64,000 nt of DNA from Dermacentor variabilis (GCF_050947875.1 NC_134577.1:66591639-66655638), one strand, 5' to 3'. Numbered from the stretch's first letter, positions 40,885 to 53,072 are shown. Notes: generated from the letters alone by a model not told the origin. Program-made: numbers and translations.

Positions 40885-42165
40885 TATGCTATAAGTATGC
40901 ACAGACTTGCGAATAAAGGACGCGGACACAATTCAGGCGGCACTGACCCTCGTTGTCCACACAAACAACCAGCGAGAAAGGACGCGACTCATGCAACAGC
41001 CCGGCGCCGCGCACGGAGACACGTGAGAAGCTCGTGTTCGTTCGGTGTGCATACGCCGCACGAGTTTTGTGCGGCGCCTGAAAGAACGCCATTCGATGTT
41101 GGCTTCGCATGGAAAAGCGAATCTGTGCCCGCAACGTGTCACTCATGCGGGAATTCGCTTTGCTGCTGTAAACTACGCGGAAATGCGCGTTTTGCCTTCC
41201 TACGCTGCGGGCTTGGGATAGCAGTGCCGTTTACGGCCGTTCGGCGTTTTTATTCCGAGTCTACTTGGCTCATTTTTCGGAAGGAAGGCTCTCGGTGGTC
41301 ACGGCGTTTTCGTGCATGTTGGGTGCTCAAGGCCATCGAGTGCGCGTGTCGGCTTCCTAGCTTCTGTTAGTGCTATTCTGTTAATGTTAATTTACTGCTG
41401 ATTCTATTAGCGTTATTATTATGTTAGGACAAGTGTAACGAGACTTGACTAACAAGGCAAGACGTAACTTAACGGTTTTCGTGTCCTGTGTCTTTTATGC
41501 ACGTGAAACAGTGACACTTGAGGTCGAGTCGTAACCGTGAGGAGAGTAAGCCGCATGTGACTAGCGTGCGCAGAAACAGGGCTGCGCACGCGTCAATGCC
41601 TCACTATCTTGTTTTAGAGCGCGGCTGGCGCACCCCTGCGACGAGCGACGGCGGCGTAACCAAGCAAACGAGCACGAAAGCGAAAGATGAAAGAGAGGAC
41701 GCGGAGCGGCATATGAAAGACGCGAGCCGCGAACGGAGGAGTCCAATGAGTCACTGAAGGTGCTTCAGTGACTTGCGCGACCAACCCCACCGCTCTCAAG
41801 AAAACGTCGTTTCATGCTCGGAAGCACGAAAGTAACTGGAACGCCAGTGCATATTTCTCCGCAAAGATTGGGGATTAATATCTCGAAACTGGCGTCATCC
41901 TGAGGATTCGTTCCAAGTTGATCCGCCTTGTGAACTCCGCGGCTGGTATTTGTAAACTACAATATGGGTCAGAAAGTTATTAGTTTAACACAGAATTAGT
42001 GAATTTTTGTTACTTAGTCGATTATGCATTTCAATTTTTGTGCCAATAATGTCCACCTCTTCGAGTAGACCAGCTCATGATCTAGAATTGTGCTATCTGG
42101 CACAGGCAACCTTTAAACATTTTCTTCAGTGTCCGCTGAAACACACAGAATTTTGAGCAACTGAG
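40885..42165. repeat. Shared upstream DNA of GT31 unit 3
   Basis: Homologous to 302-1560 but the most diverged of the four, with small indels. No gene recognised. Confidence 0.55.
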
Positions 42166-42173
42166 TATAACGA

Positions 42174-42180
42174 TATATAA
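42174..42180 (+). promoter_or_regulatory. TATA-like box of unit 3
   Basis: TATATAA at the position of the unit 1 TATATAAAAG, followed by the same CATTCAT and GCGCGC strings. It now lies almost 1.9 kb from the disabled GT31 copy because two MITEs sit between them. Confidence 0.3.
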
Positions 42181-42365
42181 CAGCCACGCACGAAACATTC
42201 ATAGCGCGCGCCCATTCATGTAATCTCCACTTCTACTTACGTGCACGACACAACATACGGTGCATCTGACGCCGACATTGGCTGCGAAAGCACGCGGAAA
42301 CTGGCAGGGCGAGACAAGGCATTTCGGAAAACTAGCAGCGCAATATCACATCCAGCCGCTCCTTA

Positions 42366-42992
42366 AGGGGCCCTGAAACACTTTTCATCGAAGTGAAGAA
42401 AGACATTTGAAGTGAAGATAGGCTATTTCAGAAATACTTTGCCGCAAAAAGTACTTCAATGGGTTGAGCAGAAGCGGAGTTATCGGCAATCAAATGCGGC
42501 CTCAGCTGTGCTCCCCTTCCTCCTCCAAGGCCTTGCACTGCGAAGGCTACGGCGGGGACGTCACCGTGGTGCGCAGTTCAAATTTCCGATTTGGTGTCTA
42601 TGCCGCGCTAAACGTAAGCCAAACGCGGCTGTCCTCAGAGAGCCGCGGCGCGCTTAGCCATAGAGTTTCCTACAAAAATTGTAGGAAACTCTATGCGCTT
42701 AGCCACTGGACTCATGGCGGCACCTAGCGGCGGCCGCGGTGTAGCCGAGCGCAGCTACCAATAGCAGCCGCGTATTGGAGTGTGCTTTATGACGAAACAG
42801 AGCACACAGAAGAGAGCGAGGACCATGGGGTTTTTGAAACGAGAGCGTTTGAGAAAACGGCGACTGCGCGCTCCGCTTGCGAGCTCCACAGACCGCGTAC
42901 GAGAGCAGAACTTGGCTGAGACGTTCACAACAGCGTATGCTACCCGCGGACTATGTTATTTCACCAAGCGCGAGGGGTGGTTCAGGGCCCCT
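42366..42992. mobile_element. TTA-flanked MITE 1 (PIF/Harbinger-like)
   Basis: The ends AGGGGCCCTGAA and TTCAGGGCCCCT are perfect inverted repeats. TTA lies directly outside on both sides (42363-42365, 42993-42995). Unit 2 has the empty site CCTTAAACC at the equivalent place. A 3-bp TTA duplication suggests PIF/Harbinger. Non-coding. An internal 17-bp palindrome, CATAGAGTTTCCTACAA and its complement, lies at 42659-42697. Confidence 0.65.
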
Positions 42993-42995
42993 TTA

Positions 42996-43720
42996 TGAGG
43001 AAGCTTTAGCTCGAGTGCTCCTATCGAAATACATGTAAAATGAGAATTCGTTTTTCTCGGCAACCACTGCACCAAGTTTGACAAGGTTTGTTGCATTTAA
43101 AAGAAAAACTTAAAATCTAGTGACTGTTGGTTTCGGCGTTTGATTTAGATCGTCAATTATGTTATTAAAAATTGGCAAACGTAGAAAATTTTCAAAAAAC
43201 GAAACTATCAAGTTTACAACTCTAACTCAGCAACGAAAACTGATAATACAATCCCGTGAATGGCATCTAATAGTACATCTAAGGCGGACAAAATTGATGT
43301 GTTACACATCAATCTCAAGAAATTTAATAATATGAAAATGCAGCTTTCGTAGAACCCTTGTAAACAAGGTAAAGAATTCACGTAAGATATAAAATGACGA
43401 ATCGAATCTGTCCGCTTTCAATGATCTAATGTATTCCGTTTACAGAACCGCGATATCTGTTTTTTTTATGCAGAGCTATGAATCTGTAAACTTAGTGCTC
43501 TCATCTTTTTTCAAACTTTCCAAATTTGAAAATCTTTTTAACGAAATTCAGGGCCTAAATCGAAATTCCGTTGCAGACAGTCACTAGAATTTACCTTCTC
43601 TTTCAAGTGCAACAAATCTCATTAAAATCGGTCCAGGGATTATCTCACAATAATGTTTTTGCGTTTTACATGTATTTAAACAGGCCGCGTCAGAGCTGGG
43701 CCCTAGCTAAAGCTTCCTCT
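42996..43720. mobile_element. Foldback MITE 2 with ~130-bp inverted ends
   Basis: The left end GAGGAAGCTTTAGCT and its complement at 43705-43719 lead long imperfect inverted repeats (through about 43130 and from about 43588, including TCTAGTGACTG/CAGTCACTAGA). It directly abuts MITE 1, sharing the TTA between them, and has TTA on its right side. AT-rich, no coding capacity. Confidence 0.6.
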
Positions 43721-44083
43721 TAATCCTCATATTTTCGCCAGATGTCGCCCGTGCCGTATCGAGAAAGAGCGTCGCCTATTCTAAACAACCATCTTGCCAT
43801 TTGTTGGTGAACAAAAAGCTGTAGTTCGGGCAGGGGTCTTGCTCGTGTCTATCACGTGTCAAATGTCATGTTAAGTGTGGCAAGAATATTTACATTATTT
43901 CTTCGAGGACAGAAACACAACAGCAATGCTTGTTTAAACCACATGCTTCCTTCGACTGACGCTGCTTTAGCAATAAACAACACGAACGTTGTCGCCACAT
44001 GTTAGCGATATCGCAAATGCCACACGAAATGGTATTTCAAACTCGCGATTTTTCCTTTGGCGATCTTAATTCCTAACATCAAC

Positions 44084-45062
44084 ATGAAAGGACTCAGTGT
44101 AGCGCGTACGCTTTTGATACTCTCAGCGCTCTCCGTTGGTTTTGTCACCATATACGTCTATAAGTATGCCCGTTATCAAACTAAACGATCTCCCTCGTCG
44201 ACGCATTGTGGTCCTGGAGATACGATGCCTGCCATCAAGTACGTGACACAGACGGCACAATTTTGTCAACGGGCTGCTAAGCGAACTTCGCTGCTCATCG
44301 GTGTTGTTTCAACCACGGACCACTTCGAGGCTCGGGCAGCGATCCGGGATACTTGGGGCGGCACGGCCCTCAAAATGGACTTCGTTGTCGTTTTCCTGCT
44401 GGGAAAGACACTGGACCCGGAAGTACAGCGCAAGGTATTCGCCGAACAGGGTCTTTACGGTGATATCGTTCAGGGAGACTCTCGACACCTACAGGAACCT
44501 CACCTACAAGACTGTGATGCTGATCCGCTGGGCTCGGGAAAAGTGCTCGGGCGTTAATTTTGTGCTGAAGACCGACGACGACATGCTTGTCAGCGTATGG
44601 GACCTCGCCGTCGTCGTGAACGGTTTGGAGGGAGTCAAACGCACAATGTGGGGTTATCTGTATCGCGATCATCAACCCCATCGCAAAGCACCCTCCAAGT
44701 GGTATGTGTCTAGGAAAGAATACGCACCAGATACCTATCCCCCATTCCTCTCGGGGAGCGGATACCTAATATCTGGTGACAGCATTGCCGCACTAGAGGA
44801 TATCACACACGACGAGTGCTTCTTCCCTCTCGAAGACATCTACCTGACCGCCATCGTTGCGGAGAGAGCTCAAGTGAGTCGTTTAGGTTTCGATGGCTTC
44901 TCCAACGAACACAAGTGGTTCCATCAGCCGTGCTCGAACCCAAGGGTCGTAACGTCTCATGGTTGGAGCGCGGCGGCATTGCGACAAGAATGGAGTCGCG
45001 CTGTCTCTCGGTTGGACTTCGGTCTGTGCGCGGGAATAAAAAAAAGCCAGATGGTGTCGTAG
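44084..45062 (+). pseudogene. GT31 beta-1,3-galactosyltransferase-like, copy 3 (frameshifted)
   Basis: Starts at the conserved MKGL ATG. It reads anchor, stem, AAIRDTWG and FLLG correctly up to YGDIVQGD, where two bases (TT of GACTTTCTC) are missing at 44480/44481. The original frame then ends at about 44557. The rest, including KTDDDM, SGSGYL and EDIYLT, is open in another frame to the normal stop. It has also lost the glycosylation sites that copies 1, 2 and 4 share in the GYLHRN-SSKW segment. Most likely a recent pseudogene, since the remaining frame has no other break; a sequencing error is the alternative. Confidence 0.8.
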
Positions 45063-45219
45063 ACCAGAAAAAAAAGTGTGACCACTTGTTGTATTCGTTT
45101 TGGACATAATGTAATCAGTGTTGCACTATACAGGTAGGTAGAGTTAGCGCGGCCCCACCGCATTTCACATGTTATTAAATGCGAAGCATTTCTTGGCAAA
45201 CATTTGCCACTTTGACAGC

Positions 45220-45220
<1 letters not shown>

Positions 45221-45308
<88 letters not shown>

Positions 45309-45320
45309 CCTATCTATCTG

Positions 45321-45365
<45 letters not shown>
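45221..45365 (+). repeat. (ATCT)n microsatellite after GT31 copy 3
   Basis: About 36 units with two variant units (CTACC and CTGTC positions near 45307-45321). Longest of the four tracts. Confidence 0.95.
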
Positions 45366-45366
<1 letters not shown>

Positions 45367-45389
45367 CACCCACCTGCGTCTTCGTGCTC

Positions 45390-45840
45390 TCATAGTCGCT
45401 TCCTTATTTTGGTATGCACCACAATTGGCACATTATGACAAGAATATATGACGAACATAAATTATCGGTCATGACACGAATATTATGACATGTGTGTTAT
45501 GTCGGTCATGAAACAGCCGCCTACGTCTTCGTGCTCTCGTGGTCGTTTCGCTAACTAGGTATGCACCAAAATTTGCATAGTATGACAAGAGTGTATGACG
45601 AACATAAATGATAGGTCATGACATGAATATCATGATATGCTTGTCATGTATGTCGTGAAACATCCGCATACGTCTTGTTATGCACCAAAACATCTTGTTA
45701 TGCACAAGAACGTCTTGTTATGCACCGAAATTGGCATAGTGGAAAGAGTGTATGACGAACATACATGATAGGCCATGACATGAATGTCATTACACGCGTG
45801 TCATGTAGCTCATGAAACAGCCACCTACGTTTTGGTACGT
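45390..45840 (+). repeat. Minisatellite, unit 3
   Basis: Three to four units of the ~120-bp repeat described at 3385-3910, with the same palindromic ATGACATG strings and a run of TCTTGTTATGCACCA repeats. Confidence 0.7.
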
Positions 45841-46453
45841 ACACCCGTGAGCAAAAGTATACGGACCACGAGAGCGCGTGCCAAACTGCATCGTCGCGCC
45901 GTCTACCGACGCGGTGCCTGCTGTCGAGAGGGCCGCTAGAGCAGCGGTGCGCATGCGCTTCCTATCATATCTGCTGGCCTGACATGTAGCTTTGCCTGAC
46001 GTCGCTGTGGTGCTCGTAGAGTAAACGTCCAATGGGCGTCGTTTTCGCTGCTCCGTCGAATCTTGGCCATTTTTTTACGCAGCGGCTGCGGCTGGGCTGG
46101 CACGCGTGTCCGCCGCGCTTCGCTTTCATTCTTTCTTTGGGGGAATTATCGCACGCCGCAGTGCTTTCTCTGACGCCTTTAGATGACTCGCACAAAGTGG
46201 CCGTCTGCGGCTTCGTATTATCTCGAACTGTTCGAATGCTTGCTGCCGCAGGTAGAAGCAAGGTTTTGCAATCGGTGTCCGCCATCGCGTTAAGAAGTAG
46301 AACTGAGCTGCAGGGGCTACTATGCTCCGCAAGAAGCAGGATGCTAAAAGGAGAAATTAGTGGCACCGTACTGCCTTTATTTCTTCAAACCCTTCAACAA
46401 GGCTTGAACAAGAAATGCACGAGAGGGTGCCACTACAGACAGCAGCGGCAACG
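45841..46453. other. Unrecognised stretch, possible DNA transposon end
   Basis: Starts ACACCCGTGAGCAAAAGTAT followed by ACGGACCAC, which resembles Tc1/mariner-type termini, but I find no opposite end or transposase. The frame 46032-46457 has no recognised domain. Confidence 0.3.
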
Positions 46454-46870
46454 CTGACACATGCGCGAGAATATAAAATCAGCTGCAGCTGTGCGGTGCA
46501 CGCTGCCATGAAGTTCCAATTACGGTTGCCCCCTTGCGAATCGGGTCGGGCTGACCGACCTGAATCACTGGTCTAGGTGACCATCGACAGACTGCGGTCT
46601 TGAGGGCACTTAGGACGAGCCAACGTGTTGCTGTTATTTTCGGAGATTATAATTTTCACAACTGTATGCATGATTTCACTACGCTGTCAATTTTCCATAG
46701 GTGCCGTGATATCCACTCGTAACGCGATGTCATGAGCAGATCCCGACCAGTGATTCAGGTCCGTAACCTCGACTCGATTCCCAAGGGGGCAACCGTAATT
46801 GCAACTTCACGGCAGCGTGCACCGCACAGCTGCACCTGATTTTATATTCTCGCGCATGTGTCATGTGTCA
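46454..46870. mobile_element. Foldback element with ~95-bp inverted repeats
   Basis: The left arm CTGACACATGCGCGAG... (46454-46549) is the imperfect reverse complement of about 46770-46870. The right arm carries a 7-bp repeat of ACACATG. About 220 bp of unpaired sequence separates the arms. It abuts the tRNA-like head, replacing its first 12 bases. No target-site duplication is clear and there is no coding capacity. Confidence 0.6.
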
Positions 46871-46873
46871 GTT

Positions 46874-47055
46874 CAATTGGTAGAGCATCGCACGCGAAAT
46901 GCGAAGGTTGTTGGTTCGGTTCCCACCTGCGGCAAGTTGTTTTTTCATCCACTTTAATTTCCATTAATTTATCGTATCTTTATTTCATTTATTAAGCACA
47001 AGTAATTTCCCCTATGTTGTCCTTGGTGTCAGTGTTTGTTGGCTTCTTATGATAT

Positions 47056-47057
<2 letters not shown>
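46874..47057 (+). mobile_element. Truncated tRNA-derived SINE
   Basis: Same as 6478-6662 (right half of the palindromic element), lacking the 5' acceptor and part of the D stem. One T-stem base is changed (GTTGG). It ends in a (TA)n array at 47058-47110. Confidence 0.6.

Positions 47058-47110
<53 letters not shown>
47058..47110. repeat. (TA)n microsatellite
   Basis: Counterpart of 6663-6706, a few units longer. Confidence 0.95.
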
Positions 47111-47113
<3 letters not shown>

Positions 47114-47740
47114 GGGGATTTAAGAAACAGGAATTTAGAACACAGATTATCTTATAGTAATACAGATAGCTTTTACGTAGAGAACACAAATATGTTGCTA
47201 AAGGTATACACTGCTTCCAATATTGCTTTGAAACCTTTTTTACTCTAAAAATACTGCAGGCTTGATTGACTCCTCCAACGGACAAGTTTTGTTTTTCAAC
47301 GGCGTGCGAAGTGGATGAGAATCGTATGTGTCGAGTAGGCAATACTAACGGCTTATGAAGCAAGTGCTATACCAAGCGGTATACGGCGTTACACACGCTG
47401 TGGGTATGCAAAACTCCCTTGAACTCACTGAAATGAGACCCAGCAAAGGTCATTCACCAGCAGTAGCCGTCAAGCGCAGAAAGACTCACTCAGTCTCGCA
47501 GATGAAAAGTTGTATCCAGCGAGATTCACCCACCACAGCGGCTTTGGCAGTGCACACGAAGCCATCAACTACGTCAGTTCGGCTAGCCTTCAAACACAGC
47601 GGAGATACCCTACAAGACGGGCGCCGTCAACGCAGCTGCAGTAGAAGAGGTGATGCACACTAAATGCCCCGTGCCCCCCCCCTTGCTGTTAGCCCCGAGA
47701 ACGAACTACAGGGGCGCTGCGAGCGCCACTCGCGTAATGT

Positions 47741-48042
47741 CCCTTAAACTTCGTAAAGTAGTGCCACGCTTTGAAGAATTCCGCCTCCTCCTCGCGCGCC
47801 CTGGCCGAGGTCGACACCGAGTCGCTATTGGCCTAATAGCATCACGTGGGTTCTCGCGCCGTGCATCAGCGCCATTTTTACTCGAGAAGCGTGTACGGAG
47901 TGGCGAGGAGCGCATGTTGGCGCCGTTGCTACGCTCGAGCAGTGTTGGCGGCGCCACGGTCGAGGAGGGAGCGTAAAAGAGGAGAAACGAGGAGGAATGA
48001 AGGCGGAGGAGGAAAGTGTCACTACTTTACGAAGTTTAAGGG
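47741..48042. mobile_element. MITE-like element, copy B
   Basis: Same 19-bp inverted ends as 7868-8171, two bases shorter. The adjacent hairpins are at 48042-48080 and 48213-48247. Confidence 0.6.
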
Positions 48043-48247
48043 GACAGCGACCGAACTCTGCTAGAGTTCGGGCGCTGTCCGGGCGCATTGTGCAGTTTTT
48101 TCGTTTTTTCGCCCTCCTTCTCTCTGGTTGCATACTTATGGCGGTCGTCTGAAATACATTTTTACGACGTTTTTATTCGCGAAAATTTATTCAAAGGGCT
48201 TATTTTTTAGACGACACTGTAGCTCTCAAAGGCAACGCTACAGTGTC

Positions 48248-49740
48248 AGCCAAAAGAGCGCAGACCAGCCATTGCGGGTTTTTCATGCGCGGATCGACAA
48301 CCGCAAAAACAGAGCATATAAAAATCTAGTTATGACATCATACCTGCCGCAGTGCAACGAGTATGTCACAAACGCTGGCAATATATTATTTCTACAACAG
48401 TTACCCTGATTTTCATACGCTAAAACAAGTTTGCTCAGGACGAGTAGTTCATGGTGTAATATCGAATTTTCGCATTTCTTCACAAAAATGCTCGGCAGTA
48501 ACACGAGGACTTAATTAACACTACAGTTTAAATTCTACAAGCACCACTTGCTTCTTCGACTGCTTCTTTAAATTAGGCGATTCATCACGTGTTTATATTA
48601 AGTGGCGATAATTTAAGTAAAGGTAACGAAGGCTTACAGTTATTTGCAGAATACGAAAGGGAGTGTACCAATACATATTCCCTTTTCCGTGCTAGACGTT
48701 CCACTCACATGAGGAATTCACTGGTGGTTGTTGTTTGAGGAATATACATGACGAATCTGTTTGGTGAACTGACAGAGGCTGCTCGGCCCAAATTTTTTTA
48801 GTAAAATATGCCTTTTGGACCGTACGGCTGCAGCCTGAAAGTCGAAGCGTCAATCATAAGTAGTATGGGACATATTGAAGATATCGTAATTCCCCTGTGG
48901 GAGGTCAAAAATCAAGGGAAATATGTAGGGCTTGTGGTGTTTTCTTTATGAAGATTTTCGAGTTTCTCCTTTATGTACCGACGAAGCGAATAGTTCTCCG
49001 TTTGTAAAATAAAACAACGCTGGATCGAGACATGGTGAGGCAAAAGGTGCTTGAAATTTCATTTCCTAACTAACTAAGCTGCGCTGTAGTACCTCGAGAA
49101 TGCTTTAGGCATTCCAACTGACACTGTAAAAAACTTCTTCGTGGTTTCAATTCGAAGTTGTAGTGAACTGATGGGTTCCGCGAACAGTGTGTGTTTCGCC
49201 ACAGCGACAGCTGGTTGCTACCGCTGCGTGAGGGGTGCGCTATATTGTCGATAAAAGCTACTCAGGGCAACCATGAAACATTTCATCGCTTGCAATTGAT
49301 TGGCTCTCGATCTTAACCACGAAAGTTTTCTCGCAGCTGATTGCTACTATGGTATTTGTGAATTAACTATGTAAATACTCTACATGACGCACCATCGTGT
49401 TATCAGCCATGAGCAATTCGTATTTCGGAGGCCTTTTCAGAGAGGGGTGAAAGTAGCCTCAAACTTTTTCATAATAAATACGCGCCTAACGTTTTCTTTT
49501 ACGTATTAATAAATGGCCATATTTGACTGGAACAACTCACCAGAGTAATAAGAATCATGATGACAGCGTAGCTGGGCAGTGTCTTTCTAACACGGATAAC
49601 ATATGTTGACGCCAATTACCAAGATTTTTCTCCCATGTAAAATGCAATGTCTCTCATAGCTAAATACTAAGGTAATGTTAAGTGTTTAGCCAAGCATCAT
49701 ACACAACTTCGCGTGTTCAATTTGCAGACATTCTTTTTAC
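48248..49740. other. Non-coding stretch, nothing recognised
   Basis: Counterpart of 8377-9870, with scattered substitutions. Confidence 0.4.
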
Positions 49741-49930
49741 GGAAGATTTATGGACAGACACGGCGCATATAAGCATTGTAAAACCAGTAGACCCCTTCAA
49801 CGCTACACAGCTTGCGATATCCAAGTCCCAAATTTTCTCGACTCACGCGCTTTTGAAGAAGAAACTGTGGTTCAGGCATGGCAGCATAAAGAAGCCGACA
49901 TACCCTTCAATAAGTACGGCTTGAGCCACC

Positions 49931-50577
49931 CATACCCCAAGCATACACCAAGGGAACGAGCGCGCGCGGCAGCCGAGCGAGGCGCAGCGAGCACCGTCCT
50001 GGCCGTGACGTCACTTGCGAGAGGGCGCCACTCCAAATTCTCGCCGCTAATAGCGCCCCCATCTCTCCGACTTGCACGCGTGAGGATGCGGCCCGCACCC
50101 TCCCCGCCTTCCTCCCACGAGAGCCCGAAGATACACCGCCTCACCAAGCCACCATCATTCTCGGCTCACCCTCGCAAGCTTTCGCTCGCACCTACGGCGA
50201 GCGGCGGCGATATTATCGCACTTGGACTTTACAGTGACCGACTGTGATTGTCTGTCTATGCTCCTTTCTTTCTTTATCTCTACTTTGTTATCACTTTACA
50301 TCCCTCTCCCCTCTCTCCCCAGCGTAGGGTAGCAAACCGGATCTTCCCATCTGGTAAAAAAACCCCTGCCTTTCCCCTTTCCTCTGTCTTTCTCTCTTTA
50401 CACAGAACATCACGGCGACGGCGACTGTGGAAACACGCCTGGTGTGTCCATATAACTGCTGTTGAAATAAAAGAAAACCTGTAGACTTGTGTGACCGTGC
50501 AAAATCACAGCACAATTTCCAGCGAAGCTGTTTCTTTCGAGCAGTTGCAATAAAAATTTCAGTGCCCTGTAATTAAA
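49931..50577 (+). repeat. Dispersed repeat, 3' portion, copy B
   Basis: Counterpart of 10060-10705, with the same AATAAA end. A run of A is shorter near 50357. Confidence 0.5.
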
Positions 50578-50890
50578 CACATGACCTTTGCCGACCTAAG
50601 ATTACTTCCACCATAATATATTCAATCTTGCAATCTGCCATGTGAAGATCATGTCTAATATACGCCAACCTCCTATTAATGAGAGTAGCGAGTCCTCTGC
50701 CCTGTTCATTATCCTTAACTTCCGCTTTGAAATTCGTTAAGGTCACGTTAGACGTCAGTGTTTCCTGTAACATGATAACTTGAGGCTTGACACCATGCGT
50801 TCTAACAAACTGCTGCAGAGACGCCTTCTTATGATTGAACCCCCTACAATTCCACTGCCAAATACTAAATGAACTATTTAATAGAGCCAT
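50573..50890 (-). pseudogene. LINE ORF2 endonuclease fragment, copy B
   Basis: Same truncated N-terminus as 10701-11018 (QWNCRGF, IMLQETL), with one residue changed (K to I in IEYKMVE). Lacks all catalytic motifs after the first two. Confidence 0.75.
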
Positions 50891-52884
50891 CTTGACCACG
50901 GAAATTTGGTGAAGTAGTTTTGAGCTCAAGTCCACTCGGCGACTTACCCTGCTGGGCTAGCGGCCGAGTGCACTCCCGCTCCATAACAGGGACCACTGTC
51001 TCGTTTAGATATATTTCAATTTTGCCTAATCTCTGATCCGTGATATCTTCCCGTCCTTCTATCCGCTCCAGTCTACTAATGATCTGATTTACACTTTCTT
51101 GCAATGTCGCCATCATTGCTTTAAGCTCGGAACCGACTTTACCCTGAATCCGTACGGTCGAGGATAAGGCCCTCTTTTTCGGAGCAGGCGTCTCATCGTC
51201 CGCCATGTTCTGTTCTGCGACCTCCACAGACCTTGGTACCTCAACCGAGTTATCATGTTTCCCAGTCTGTCTTAAGCTATCGTTGTTACCGGAAGGTAAG
51301 CCGTTCCTAAGTTCAGCTATCTCTTTGATAAGCCCGTCAATGGCTGCTTTTAAACTACGATTCTCTCTCTCCAATTGCGCAATCCTATCCCTATCCTTAT
51401 TACCATCCACATGCTCCTGGCGCTGCTCGGGCGCTCGGCCGGCGCTGATGCCACCCTTGACCTTGTCAGCCCAGGTGGTCTGGCTCCCAGCTGCGCCGCC
51501 GCCGCCACCAGCTGCAGGAAAGCGCACCCGCGCCTCCATAGAAACGGATCGGCTCCTGGTCGTACGAGTCCCAGAAGATGGCCGCTGCCTCGACCTGGAG
51601 CGGCTCCTAGAGCGCGAGCGTCCCTTAGAGCGTTGGCGGGCGCTCACCAGCTGCACCATCTCGGCTGCCTCTTCTTCCGCCGTTAGCTCCGCCCTGGCTC
51701 TCTCCTGTCGTCGAACACGCACGACGTAGGGAAGCTGGTATCGTTGTCTGCATTGTTTATCCGCGGTCAGGTGTCGTCCGCCACAAAGCTTGCAACAAGG
51801 CACACAGTTGTGATCCTCTTCAGGGTTCCGAGCCCCGCATCCTCGGCATTCAAAACAATCGGGGGCTGGGCAGACGTCCGCCCGATGTCCAAGCTTGCCA
51901 CACACATAACATACATCCAACTGCTTTCGATACAGGAAGCACCGTACCAGAGTTGGCCCATATCTGACGAAATTGGGCACCTTTAACCCATCGAAAACAA
52001 TGATGACTGATCCTGTGTTTTTGATGCGTTTGGCCGCCATAGCCAGCGGATTGCGATCGTTAACAATGTTCCGCTCAAGTGTCGCGGGGCCATCCATAAT
52101 GTCTACATTGCGAATGACCCCCTTACACGTAGTGTGTGGGGCCGTCTCGTACGCACTGACTTCAAAATCCTTGTCTGCCACTCTGATTGACCTGAGTCTC
52201 ACATATCGTTCAGCGTTGCTCCTTTCTGGCGTACTAGCCACCAAGATATTTTGCATAAAGTTCGGGCAAATAACATCTTCCCGAATCTGTTCAATACCGA
52301 GGCCTGCCGCCTCTACGATTGCCTTGCCCACCGCTGTAGAGCTAACTTTCTCCAAATTCAGTCCACCCCGTGGGCGAATGACTATTTTGATGTGTTCTTG
52401 TGGCATCGGTGGCATGCGCGACGCCTTCACAATGCGATTCTTGATCGCCGAGCCTCCGCGCCGTTCACCTGCGCCCCGTCGTTCAGGCATCTCACTTGGC
52501 GAACCGCCATCACCTAATCCATGCCTCGTCGTAGTTCTAGATTTTCGGTTGGACACTGTCCGCCATCCCAGGTCTTCAGTAAAGTCCTCCGCCGGGAGCA
52601 CTTCCCCTTCAACGTGCATTGCTGCCATGCCGCGCTAGGTCTACCAGACGCTAGCTCGCGGCCAGCGTGGCGTGAGCACAAAAGTTCCAATGAAGTCCAA
52701 AAAAGGGTGGCCCACCTCAAAATCAGGTATCCGCTGAATCTTCTCTTCTTCACGGATCCGATGATATCAAATTTACACCACTAGGTGACCAAAAAAGGCT
52801 CGGAAGCTTCGAAAAAGACGGACCCATAAAAGCCCACAAGCCTCCTTCGAACTTCGTCGTCGTCTCCCCTACACGTAGTCTCCA
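50578..52884 (-). mobile_element. 3'-truncated I-clade LINE, copy B
   Basis: Counterpart of 10706-13013, with identical breakpoints on both sides. The truncation therefore happened before the block was duplicated. Confidence 0.75.
50874..52628 (-). CDS. LINE ORF1 protein with zinc knuckles, copy B
   Basis: 584 residues, same domain order as 11002-12756. Differences are few: N to D at residue 40, and Q to E, R to Q, A to S and P to S in the region before and within the Arg/Ser-rich stretch. Zinc knuckle residues are unchanged. The frame is intact. Confidence 0.8.
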   Translation of the reverse strand: MAAMHVEGEVLPAEDFTEDLGWRTVSNRKSRTTTRHGLGDGGSPSEMPERRGAGERRGGSAIKNRIVKASRMPPMPQEHIKIVIRPRGGLNLEKVSSTAVGKAIVEAAGLGIEQIREDVICPNFMQNILVASTPERSNAERYVRLRSIRVADKDFEVSAYETAPHTTCKGVIRNVDIMDGPATLERNIVNDRNPLAMAAKRIKNTGSVIIVFDGLKVPNFVRYGPTLVRCFLYRKQLDVCYVCGKLGHRADVCPAPDCFECRGCGARNPEEDHNCVPCCKLCGGRHLTADKQCRQRYQLPYVVRVRRQERARAELTAEEEAAEMVQLVSARQRSKGRSRSRSRSRSRQRPSSGTRTTRSRSVSMEARVRFPAAGGGGGAAGSQTTWADKVKGGISAGRAPEQRQEHVDGNKDRDRIAQLERENRSLKAAIDGLIKEIAELRNGLPSGNNDSLRQTGKHDNSVEVPRSVEVAEQNMADDETPAPKKRALSSTVRIQGKVGSELKAMMATLQESVNQIISRLERIEGREDITDQRLGKIEIYLNETVVPVMERECTRPLAQQGKSPSGLELKTTSPNFRGQDGSIK

Positions 52885-53072
52885 GGCGGGGTGGTGAAAT
52901 TAAGAAATTTGCAGGCGTAAGTTGCAATCGATTGCCGCTGGACAAGGGTAATTGGAGATCGGAGGGAGAGGCCTTCGTCCTGCAGTGGACATAAAATAGG
53001 CTGGTGATGACGATGACGACGACGACAACGACGACGACGATGATGATGATGATGATTATGATGATGATGATG
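52885..53072 (+). mobile_element. RTE LINE 3' end with trinucleotide tail (unit 4)
   Basis: Counterpart of 13014-13207. The tail has a different unit mix (ACG and AACG before ATG) and is shorter. Confidence 0.65.

Noticed and set aside
45841..45875. Terminal repeat of a Tc1/mariner element
   Set aside because: Only one end resembles such a terminus. I could find no opposite end, TA duplication or transposase.
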